A stretch of DNA of 7,863 nt from positions 1 to 7,863 of the forward strand of contig DATBZX010000183.1 of NCBI GenBank assembly GCA_036512955.1. Reading direction: 5' to 3'. Below the pieces are notes generated by a model that worked only from the letters and a program-made list of their open reading frames with translations, was not told the DNA's origin and did no database searches. Made by a program: the position numbers and the translations under genes. Shown here piece after piece: positions 1 through 6,293 of the stretch; position 1 is the first letter of the stretch; each line of letters begins with the position of its first letter. Origin of the DNA: DASRAA01 sp036512955 (GTDB lineage Bacteria; Acidobacteriota; Terriglobia; Terriglobales; Acidobacteriaceae).

Positions 1-9
1 TCGATTCAT
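1..9 (-). CDS. 5' end of an unidentified minus-strand gene (partial)
   Basis: Only the first three codons (ATG AAT CGA, Met-Asn-Arg) lie in the window; the gene continues beyond the left edge. The call rests on the start signal. Read on the minus strand, AAAGGAGGA (complement of bases 16-24) sits with its GGAGG core 7 bases before the ATG, a near-ideal Shine-Dalgarno arrangement. The ATG also overlaps the TGA of the small upstream frame in an ATGA junction, the usual form of translational coupling in an operon. Nothing can be said about the product. Confidence 0.45.
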
Positions 10-131
10 GCAAAGTCCTCCTTTGAAAAGGGCCGCAAGTTGTCGGAAGAGAAAGGATCAGCCTCGATCCCCTTTTCATATTTGATTGTGACGGGAACCG
101 TCATGCTGACGATGATTTCGTCAAGTGACAT
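6..131 (-). CDS. Small hypothetical protein, coupled to the gene leaving the left edge
   Basis: This is a 41-codon open frame from an ATG at 131 to a TGA that overlaps the next ATG by four bases (ATGA). A longer form could start at the ATG at 164 (52 residues); the frame is closed by a TAA further upstream. Neither start has a convincing ribosome binding site. The product would be a small soluble acidic peptide ending in Phe-Ala, with a Val/Ile/Thr-rich strand-like segment near residues 6-16 and no membrane segment. I recognise no family. The main support is the coupled junction and the strong Shine-Dalgarno for the following gene, which is encoded inside its last codons. It could be a real leader or partner gene, the tail of a degraded gene, or a chance frame. 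Confidence 0.35.
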   Translation of the reverse strand: MSLDEIIVSMTVPVTIKYEKGIEADPFSSDNLRPFSKEDFA

Positions 132-351
132 TCCGGGTAGACCGTGCCCGTTGGAGCGGAGCATTCGTGAACACTGGCCGACTCGCCGGTACCGATCCGT
201 ATGCCCTACTCTGGTTTACTTTCCGGATGGTCGAAACAGTAGTTGAACAAAGCAACTAGATCATGGACTCTTGATCGGACTGAGGTGTACGCTGAACGAT
301 TAAATCGCCAGTTCGTGGCAGCGCCATCCGTTCGTTCCGGGAAGAGTACTC

Positions 352-1659
352 ATGCCAAAGTCGACGTTTTCAACGAAAAGCAATGTGACCTCGGCTAGCG
401 GAGCCGGCAAGGTGGTGAGCCGACCGGACGGGATCCTCCTGTGTCGAGCCCGTGCCGCACTGGTCTTCTTGTTGCTGGCCGTCGGCTTTCTCCTTCCGAA
501 CCTCGCGGGATCGACTGAAAATGCGCCTGAACGACTCGTCGCAGTCGGCGATGTCCATGGTAATTTCGATGATTTCTGCCTCATTCTCAAACGCACAGGC
601 ATAGTGGATGAGCAAAACCATTGGATCGGCGGAAGCGCCACCTTGGTTCAAACCGGGGACCTTCTCGATCGTGGCCCCAAAGGACACGAGGCGATGGACC
701 TGGTCATGGCGATCGAGAAAGAAGCCGCGAAAGCCGGGGGACAAGTGGTGCCCTTATTGGGCAATCACGAGGTAATGAACATTCTGGGCGACCTGCGCTA
801 CGTCCCGCCACAGAACTATGCTAGTTATGCGGACGACGAGTCCGAGAAACGCCGCAAAGCCGCGTACCAGGAATATGCGGCCTGGTACGCGAGCCACGCA
901 AAATGGTTGGCTGCATTCAAGCAAACCGTGCTGCCCGCCACGGAAGAAGAGTGGATGGCAAAGCATCCGGCTGGCTTTGTGGAATATCGCGAAGCACTCA
1001 GTCCCAAAGGAAAATACGGGAAGTGGCTTCGGAACCATGCCGCCGTAGTCAAGATCGGGGGAGTCATCTTTGTTCACGGTGGACTCGATCCCAATTTGGT
1101 TTCCTTTCAACTGAAACAAATGGACTCTCAAATTCGCGGAGAAATCGAAGAATTCGACAAAATAAAGCACTATTTGGAATCAAGCAAAGTGATTCTGCCG
1201 TTTTTCACGATCCAGGAAACCGCCGTGGCCGTGCAGGCCAAGATGCTGGCGGACCGCACTACCGGAGCGAAATCCGACGCGGAAAGTCATGCCATGCTGG
1301 AGCGGATTCTTAGTTTCAACGGCTGGCTTTGCATGCGTGATGACGGCCCGTTATGGTTTCGCGGCTACGACCTATGGAGCGAAGAAGAAGGTATCCCCCA
1401 AATAGAAAAGGTTTTGACAGCCTATGATGCAGTGCACATTGTCGTCGCCCACTCGGTACAGAAGGCGGCTCACATTCGGAGCCGTTTCGGAGGAAGAGTG
1501 TTCCTGATCGACACCGGCATGCTCTCGTCATATTGGAAGGGCGGCAGGGCTTCGGCGCTTGAAATCAGCGCGGATGGCAAATTCACTGCTCAGTACGTGG
1601 ATGGGCAGGAGGTGCTGTTCGAAGAAAAATCTCCCACGACCGGGGTGAAAGGCAATTGA
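352..1659 (+). CDS. Exported/membrane-anchored PPP-family metallophosphatase (Shewanella-like phosphatase type)
   Basis: A 435-residue calcineurin-like metallophosphoesterase. All the family's metal and phosphate motifs are visible: GDVHG at 66-70, GDLLDRG at 102-108, GNHE at 137-140, a metal-binding His in HGG at 242-244 and AH at 366-367. The GDxHG / GDxxDRG / GNHE set marks the PPP class, and the roughly 100-residue insertion between GNHE and HGG fits the Shewanella-like phosphatases rather than bis(5'-nucleosyl)-tetraphosphatase. Phosphoprotein is the likely substrate by family, but this is inferred. Residues 33-53 form one hydrophobic segment ending in Leu-Ala-Gly, so the catalytic domain is expected outside the cytoplasm, as a secreted or anchored protein. 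The ATG at 352 has GGGAAGAG 5 bases upstream. Its n-region is long (32 residues), so GTG at 415 is an alternative that gives a more standard signal peptide. The carrier gene follows after a 43-base gap, suggesting co-transcription. Confidence 0.9.
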   Translation: MPKSTFSTKSNVTSASGAGKVVSRPDGILLCRARAALVFLLLAVGFLLPNLAGSTENAPERLVAVGDVHGNFDDFCLILKRTGIVDEQNHWIGGSATLVQTGDLLDRGPKGHEAMDLVMAIEKEAAKAGGQVVPLLGNHEVMNILGDLRYVPPQNYASYADDESEKRRKAAYQEYAAWYASHAKWLAAFKQTVLPATEEEWMAKHPAGFVEYREALSPKGKYGKWLRNHAAVVKIGGVIFVHGGLDPNLVSFQLKQMDSQIRGEIEEFDKIKHYLESSKVILPFFTIQETAVAVQAKMLADRTTGAKSDAESHAMLERILSFNGWLCMRDDGPLWFRGYDLWSEEEGIPQIEKVLTAYDAVHIVVAHSVQKAAHIRSRFGGRVFLIDTGMLSSYWKGGRASALEISADGKFTAQYVDGQEVLFEEKSPTTGVKGN

Positions 1660-1702
1660 ACGCCTTCCTGGGTAACCCAAGTGGCCAAGGGTGGTGGTTG
1701 AG

Positions 1703-4480
1703 ATGAACCGCTGGGTTGAGTGGATCGAGCGGGCACTGAATCTCTATCCCGGCGATTTGGGTCGCGGTGTTCCGCTGAGCGCTTGCCTGTTTCTCACCAT
1801 CAGTGCCTATGTCATCGGTAAAGTTGCTCGCGACACCTTGTTTCTGGCACATTTCGCGGCTGTTCAACTGCCGTATGCGGACATAGCCAGTGGGGTACTG
1901 GTTGGCTTCGTCGTTGTCCTCTACCTCCGAGTAGGACGCCGTACTTCGCTTGGCAACTTGCTGGTGGGCAGCCCTTTGTTCTTTGCTGCCACTTGCGTGT
2001 TGTTCTGGGTTTTGGCCCACTACTCCAGGCTCACGTGGCTTTATCCAGCCTTCTATGTTTGGGTGGGGATGTTCGGAGTTCTGGCGCCGACCCAGGTTTG
2101 GACCCTGGCGAACTTTCTGCTCACTACCCGCGAAGCCAAACGCATCTTCGGCATGGTCGGCGGGAGCGCCATCCTCGGCTGGATTTTCGGTGGTTACCTC
2201 TCAAAAATTATCGCCAAGTCCTCCGGCACCGAAAGTCTCCTTCTCGCCATGGCGGGTCTTCTCATCATTTGTTCCGCTCTCATGGCTGTCGCCTCCAAGG
2301 GCGGTAAGCTTCGCCTCGATCCGGGAAAGGATCCAAACGCAGATATCGCCGGGACTGGCCAAAGAAATCTGCAGGACAGCATACTCTCGGTCTTTTCTTC
2401 TCCATACCTGAGGGCGATCGCTGCCGTCATCTGCATCTCCTCGTTCGCTACCACTCTGACCGGCTGGCAATTCAAGGCTCTCGCCAAGCAGTTCTCGGTA
2501 AGCACAGACGCCCTGGCGATTTTCTTCGGCGATTTTTATTTTTACGCCGGCCTTCTGGCGTTGCTGTTTCAGTTACTGCTCACCACGCGCCTGCTGCGCC
2601 GCTTCGGCATTGGCTCCATGCTCTTCGTCCTTCCGGTCATGGTCTTGGCCGGCTCCGTCGGCCTGCTGGTCTGGGGAACGGTGGCCGCTGCTCTGTTCCT
2701 CAAGGGCGGCGATCAGGTTCTTCGCTATTCCATCGACCGATCGACCATCGAATTGCTCTATTTGCCGCTGCCGAACCAGGTGAAACTCCAGGCAAAATGG
2801 TTTATTGACACCGTGGTCTGGCGGTTGGGAGATGGCCTGGCTGGGATCGTCATTTTGATCTTCGCCGCGCAGTTGCAGTGGACGCCCCAGCAAATCAGCT
2901 GGATTGCCATACCGCTCATCCTCGGATGGCTCGCCGCCGTTTACGTCACCGACAGGCAGTACGTCGTTGTTTTGCAGGACTCCATCAGCCAGCATCGCCT
3001 CAACGCCGAACATGCCTCCACGCTTGCCCTCGATCGCTCCACTGCGGATCTGCTGGCAAGAAAGATTCTTACCTCCGACCCTGGAGAGATTCTCTACGCT
3101 CTTAGCCTATTCGAGGTCGAGCGTCAGCGCGCCGCACACCCCGTGGTTCGCGGCCTCTTAACCCATCCCGCGGCTGAAGTCCGCGAGAAAGCCATTTCCA
3201 TTCTCTCTGCTGTCGGCGACAAGTCCGTCCGGCCGGAAATCGAAGTCCTGCTGCACGATCCCGACCACAGGGTTCGGACCGAAGCCATGCTCTACCTCGT
3301 CTACCACGCCCACGTCGATCCCCTTACTCTTCTAACCGAAATAGGCGACTTCGCCGATTTTTCCGTCCGCTCGGCCGTGGCCGCTTATCTGGCGCGTCCA
3401 GGTGAAGCCCAAAACATCGAAACCGCTCGTCACATCCTGATTGAAATGTCACGCGAGAGGGGCGAAGACGGCCAACGCACCCGCCTGGAACTGGCGCGAC
3501 TCCTCGGCGAGATCCCAGACGCCTTCGATCCCTTGCTCGACACGCTCCTCCGCGATCCTGACAATCTCGTCGTACGCGAAGCCATTCGCTCCGTCGGAAC
3601 GCTACAAAAATTCTCACTCGCTTCGGCGCTGTTGGATCTACTTCCTAATCGCGAACTCGCGAGCGACGCCGCCCAGTCCCTCGCCAAGTTCGGCGACCAG
3701 GTCGTCGGTCTCCTCGGCGCCCGCCTCGGAGATTCGTGCTCTCCGATTGACACCCGGCGGGCGATTCCGCCCATTCTCGTAAGCATCGGCACGCCTGCCG
3801 CGACGCATGTGATTTTAGACAACCTGCTTGAGCGAGACACCGCCCTTCGTTTTCAAATGATCAGCGCTCTAAACAAGATTCACCAGGTGCATCCCGAAGT
3901 CGTACTTGACATGCAATTGGTGGAAACCGTTCTCGCCGCGGAAATCATGGGCCACTATCGTTCCTATCAAATATTGGAAACTCTCCACATTCCTGGAGAT
4001 TCCCATGAACCCATCGTGCGGGCGCTTCACGAGTCCATGCAACAGGAGATCGAGAGAATCTTCCGCCTCCTCGGGCTCTTGTATCCGAACCTGGATCTGC
4101 ACTCGGCTTATTTTGGGTTGCAATCGAACAATGCGACGGTCTACGACAATGCGCTGGAATTTCTCGAAAATGTCTTGAAGTCGCAACTGCGGGCCATTCT
4201 TGTGCCCCTTCTGGACGGCAAGGTGAGCTCCACGGAGAGAGCCGCAATCGCGGAACGCTTTGTCCGCGCAAGAGTGGAAAGCCGCGAACAGGCGGTCGCA
4301 GAACTGATGGCCAGCGATGATCCGTGGCTGAAATCCTGCGGAGCTTATGCCATCGGCACGTTCGCAATCAAGTCTTTGGAAGTGGAACTAGAACGGTGCC
4401 TGGAAGATCCGGACCCGCTCTTGCGCGAAACGGCTCGCGCCGCGAAACTTCGTCTCGAGGCTCTGGCTGCGGACGCTTAG
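1703..4480 (+). CDS. ATP/ADP-translocase-like (Npt/TLC or MFS-type) membrane carrier fused to HEAT repeats
   Basis: A 925-residue two-part protein. Residues about 25-416 hold 11-12 hydrophobic helices. Segments typical of the bacterial NTP/NDP-exchange (TLC) superfamily are visible: TREAKRIFG near 142-150 followed by a Gly-rich helix, and RYSIDRSTIELLY near 341-353 followed by a conserved Lys-Trp-Phe-Ile-Asp and Arg-x-Gly-Asp. From about 459 to the end the protein is soluble and built of helical HEAT-like repeats with the recurrent pattern 'L..DPD..VR..A' (for example in the stretches encoded near 3250-3290, 3550-3590 and 4405-4440). The transported substrate is unknown. Family members in host-associated bacteria exchange nucleotides, but free-living HEAT-fused forms are uncharacterised. 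I see no C-terminal cyclic-nucleotide-binding domain. ATG 1703 is chosen over GTG 1691/1694 because only it has a purine-rich AAGGG at usable (11-base) distance. Codon use is even throughout, with no sign of damage. Confidence 0.85.
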   Translation: MNRWVEWIERALNLYPGDLGRGVPLSACLFLTISAYVIGKVARDTLFLAHFAAVQLPYADIASGVLVGFVVVLYLRVGRRTSLGNLLVGSPLFFAATCVLFWVLAHYSRLTWLYPAFYVWVGMFGVLAPTQVWTLANFLLTTREAKRIFGMVGGSAILGWIFGGYLSKIIAKSSGTESLLLAMAGLLIICSALMAVASKGGKLRLDPGKDPNADIAGTGQRNLQDSILSVFSSPYLRAIAAVICISSFATTLTGWQFKALAKQFSVSTDALAIFFGDFYFYAGLLALLFQLLLTTRLLRRFGIGSMLFVLPVMVLAGSVGLLVWGTVAAALFLKGGDQVLRYSIDRSTIELLYLPLPNQVKLQAKWFIDTVVWRLGDGLAGIVILIFAAQLQWTPQQISWIAIPLILGWLAAVYVTDRQYVVVLQDSISQHRLNAEHASTLALDRSTADLLARKILTSDPGEILYALSLFEVERQRAAHPVVRGLLTHPAAEVREKAISILSAVGDKSVRPEIEVLLHDPDHRVRTEAMLYLVYHAHVDPLTLLTEIGDFADFSVRSAVAAYLARPGEAQNIETARHILIEMSRERGEDGQRTRLELARLLGEIPDAFDPLLDTLLRDPDNLVVREAIRSVGTLQKFSLASALLDLLPNRELASDAAQSLAKFGDQVVGLLGARLGDSCSPIDTRRAIPPILVSIGTPAATHVILDNLLERDTALRFQMISALNKIHQVHPEVVLDMQLVETVLAAEIMGHYRSYQILETLHIPGDSHEPIVRALHESMQQEIERIFRLLGLLYPNLDLHSAYFGLQSNNATVYDNALEFLENVLKSQLRAILVPLLDGKVSSTERAAIAERFVRARVESREQAVAELMASDDPWLKSCGAYAIGTFAIKSLEVELERCLEDPDPLLRETARAAKLRLEALAADA

Positions 4481-4520
4481 ACCTTCGCGCCCCCGGTACA
4501 GATCTCACACAATCCCGAGC

Positions 4521-4574
4521 CGGCCCTCCTCCGCACAAAGAGAGAATGACGCTTCTGTGCGGAGGCAAGGGCCG
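4521..4574. terminator. Strong imperfect hairpin between convergent genes, probable bidirectional terminator
   Basis: Bases 4528-4537 and 4556-4565 are perfect 10-base inverted repeats (CCTCCGCACA / TGTGCGGAGG) around an 18-base loop. Beyond a two-base bulge (4566-4567) the stem continues for seven more pairs, 4521-4527 with 4568-4574. It lies 41 bases after the carrier gene's stop and 25 bases before the stop of the convergent DUF5666-like gene, where a shared terminator is expected. No T-tract follows on either strand, so it is not a textbook intrinsic terminator. It could instead be an mRNA 3'-end stabiliser or a dispersed palindromic repeat. Confidence 0.6.
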
Positions 4575-4598
4575 TCGGGCATAAGGTTTCGGAAAAGG

Positions 4599-4964
4599 TT
4601 ACCGGGCGGCTCGCAGATCGATGCGCGTCGCGTGCATCACGCCCTTGCTGTCCACGGTACCGACTATGATCACAAACGCTCCTGCCTTGACCTCGTCCTG
4701 CTTCCCGGGCTTTCCCTGCTTCGTCCACTCGGTGGAGCTGTCGTAGGCTACCGTCACTGCAGCGACCGTCGGGGAGGGGCCGCCATGGAGGTCGATCATC
4801 GAGTGTTCGGCATCAATTCGAGTAACATGACCCTGCCACTTGGTCCCTTTTGCCGCTGCCGGTGCAGCCTTTTGGTCGGCCGGGGCTTGGAAGGCTTGCG
4901 CGGGCAGGCCCACAAATACTGCTCCCGCCAGTACTAAGGAAAGTAAAGTTTTCGGAAACTTCAT
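4599..4964 (-). CDS. Small exported protein with DUF5666-like domain
   Basis: A 121-residue protein. Residues 1-24 are a clear Sec signal peptide: Lys near the N-terminus, a Leu/Val/Ala core, and cleavage likely after Ala-Gln-Ala. An Ala/Pro/Lys-rich linker to about residue 42 follows, then one compact all-beta domain (about 43-121). This domain has the layout of DUF5666: 'G-V-T-R-I-D' opening strand, a 'V-x-Y-D-S-S-T' strand, 'V-K-A-G-A-F-V-x-I-V-G-T' and a closing 'A-T-R-I-D-L'. Such OB-like periplasmic domains are common, but their function is unknown. The frame is open upstream to an earlier start at 5030, but ATG 4964 is preferred because GGAGG lies 5 bases before it and the signal peptide begins there. 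It is transcribed divergently from the kinase-like gene and convergently with the carrier gene. Confidence 0.8.
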   Translation of the reverse strand: MKFPKTLLSLVLAGAVFVGLPAQAFQAPADQKAAPAAAKGTKWQGHVTRIDAEHSMIDLHGGPSPTVAAVTVAYDSSTEWTKQGKPGKQDEVKAGAFVIIVGTVDSKGVMHATRIDLRAAR

Positions 4965-4969
4965 TGTAT

Positions 4970-4974
4970 CCTCC
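4970..4974 (-). promoter_or_regulatory. Ribosome binding site fixing the start of the DUF5666-like gene
   Basis: The complement of these bases reads GGAGG, 5 bases before the ATG at 4964. It decides between this start and the upstream in-frame starts at 4976 and 5030, which would place an unlikely polar extension before the signal peptide. Confidence 0.75.
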
Positions 4975-5003
4975 ATGTCGGAACAGTTGTTGATTCTCGA
5001 CCG

Positions 5004-5032
5004 ACTAGAACGATTTGTGTTTTGCAGCACAA
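5004..5032 (-). promoter_or_regulatory. Candidate promoter for the DUF5666-like gene
   Basis: On the minus strand TTGTGC (complement of 5027-5032) is followed after 17 bases by TCTAGT (complement of 5004-5009). This would start transcription near 4997 and leave a leader of about 33 bases. The -35 matches the sigma-70 consensus only at TTG, and the -10 matches 4 of 6. A small palindrome, TTTGTG / CACAAA at 5014-5019 and 5028-5033, overlaps the -35 and spacer and might be an operator or chance. Confidence 0.35.
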
Positions 5033-5119
5033 AGGTAGTCTAGCTTCACGGAATAGTAAAGGAGAAAAGCGCCGCGATCCCTCGCCTGCCCCACTTTCGC
5101 ACCCCACAAAACATTGCTG

Positions 5120-5148
5120 TTGTGCCATGTGGGTCCTTGTCGTAGAGT
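5120..5148 (+). promoter_or_regulatory. Candidate promoter for the kinase-like gene
   Basis: TTGTGC (5120-5125), a 17-base spacer, then TAGAGT (5143-5148), which is 4 of 6 against TATAAT. Transcription would start near 5155, leaving a leader of about 20 bases before ATG 5175. The -35 hexamer and spacing are identical to those of the candidate promoter on the opposite strand. Each match alone is weak. Confidence 0.35.
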
Positions 5149-5174
5149 AGAGGCCGATTTCGTGAGGTCACCCC

Positions 5175-6005
5175 ATGCGAGAATTGCCAAGCTCCTTGAC
5201 AAGGGCTTCCTTCGTTGTTTTGGCTTGCGTCATTTTTCCGTTGGCTATGCCTGCGGCCGACGAATCCGCTCTGACCAAGGACCAGATCAAGCAGTTTCTC
5301 CAGACCGCCGAAGTTATCAAGAACAAGCCCTCGAGCAAGGGCGTCACTCATCCTTGGCGGCTCACTCTCAGCAACGGGACCATTACCCACGATGCTTCCT
5401 TCCAGGCCGTCGACGAGCACAAAGCCGAGAATAAGCTCGCAAGCGGAAAAGTCGAAATCGGTTTCGTCGACTCTTACAAATACAACATCGCGGCCTACCA
5501 GCTTGCCGAACTTGTCGCCATGGACGACATGCTGCCGGTCTATGTCGAGCGCAAGTGGGAAGGCAAGACGGGTTCGCTCAGTTGGTGGCTTCCGGTCAAG
5601 ATGGACGAGGCCGATCGCGTCGAAAAGAAGATTGCGGTTCCCGAGGCTTATCGGGAAAAGTGGAACGAGCAGATGGCGAAAGTCCGGGTTTTCGACGAAC
5701 TAATCTACGACACCGACGCCAATCTTACGAACGTGCTTATTGGCGAAGACTGGACGATCTGGCGCATCGATTTTACCCGTGCCTTCCGCGCGAACAAAGA
5801 CTTGCACGCACCAAAAGATCTCGTGAAGTGCCAACGTCAGCTCTTCGAGAAACTGAAAACTCTGAACGCCGACGAATTAGCGGATAAAACCAAACACTAT
5901 CTGACCAAGGCTGAGGTGAATGCTGTCATGGCCCGTCGCGATAAGATCGTCGCCACGTTTCAGGCCCTCATCGCCGCAAAAGGGGAAGCGGAAGTGCTCT
6001 ACTAG
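5175..6005 (+). CDS. Exported protein with atypical (PI3/4-kinase/HipA-like) kinase motifs
   Basis: A 276-residue protein. Residues 1-28 form a signal peptide (Arg near the start, a Val/Leu/Ala/Ile core, and an Ala-Met-Pro-Ala-Ala exit), so the rest should lie outside the cytoplasm. The body resembles the small kinase-like proteins distantly related to PI3/4 kinases and HipA. A helix 'YKYNIAAYQLAELV' (101-114) precedes 'PVYVERKWEGKTGSLSWW' (121-138). A catalytic-loop-like 'DTDANLTN' (179-186) places Asp181 and Asn186 in a D-x4-N arrangement, and 'IDF' (198-200) supplies a DFG-like Asp199. The strand where an ATP-contacting Lys is usually found reads 'ASFQAVD' (74-80), with Gln in the expected place, so activity is uncertain. 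The assignment is by motif pattern only. TGAGG lies 7 bases before the ATG, which also begins the signal peptide. The next gene downstream is only a relic. Confidence 0.7.
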   Translation: MRELPSSLTRASFVVLACVIFPLAMPAADESALTKDQIKQFLQTAEVIKNKPSSKGVTHPWRLTLSNGTITHDASFQAVDEHKAENKLASGKVEIGFVDSYKYNIAAYQLAELVAMDDMLPVYVERKWEGKTGSLSWWLPVKMDEADRVEKKIAVPEAYREKWNEQMAKVRVFDELIYDTDANLTNVLIGEDWTIWRIDFTRAFRANKDLHAPKDLVKCQRQLFEKLKTLNADELADKTKHYLTKAEVNAVMARRDKIVATFQALIAAKGEAEVLY

Positions 6006-6079
6006 ACCCGCCCGAGCGCACCATGCCGCACATCTAGCGGCACAAAACAGCGGTGCCGGTCTGCTTTGGCCGAACAAGG

Positions 6080-6260
6080 ACCTTTATTCGCAGCGATCAG
6101 TATTCGTTCGTAAAGCAAGGTATGCGGGCCGTGTTCATGTGGTCCGGAATGGAGAGCGCCCATCCGAAGGTGGATGGCACAACGGTCTTCCATACGTGGA
6201 TATCGAGTATTTACCACACGCCGAAAGACTACATGAGCCAACAGTCTTATTTCGGTATCC
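6080..6260 (+). pseudogene. Fragment of an M28-type zinc metallopeptidase, C-terminal region
   Basis: In the frame of base 6053 the translation contains 'FIRSDQYSFVKQG' (from 6081), then a Val-Phe strand and 'IYHTPKDYMSQ' (near 6210-6242). This is the order seen near the end of M28 peptidases: 'RSDxYSFxxxGIP', about 30 residues, then 'YHxPxDD' with the last zinc-ligand His. Just upstream, 'AEQG' in another frame (6069-6080) would complete the usual 'P/A-E-Q-G-x-F-x-R-S-D', implying a frameshift near 6081. Similarity stops at about 6260, where the final family helix should be, and there is no room for the N-terminal domain because the kinase-like gene ends at 6005. It is a relic of roughly 60 residues, not an expressed peptidase. 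The family call is from recalled motifs. Confidence 0.5.
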
Positions 6261-6293
6261 CGCCACGTAATCGACCGGATTTATCGCCTCAAG

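Noticed and set aside
40..246. 68-codon plus-strand frame at the left edge
   Set aside because: It starts at TTG without a ribosome binding site, resembles no protein I know, and overlaps the better supported minus-strand frame whose stop is coupled to a strong start.
754..1170. 138-codon minus-strand frame inside the phosphatase gene
   Set aside because: It lies wholly antisense to a gene with all catalytic motifs intact; its product has no recognisable features.
2573..3013. 146-codon minus-strand frame inside the carrier gene
   Set aside because: Antisense shadow of a GC-rich coding region; a charged, Gln/Asp-rich product without domain pattern.
4965..5030. Upstream extension of the DUF5666-like gene to a start at 5030
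   Set aside because: It would add 22 polar residues before a well-formed signal peptide and ignore the GGAGG site placed 5 bases before ATG 4964; it would also overlap the candidate promoter.
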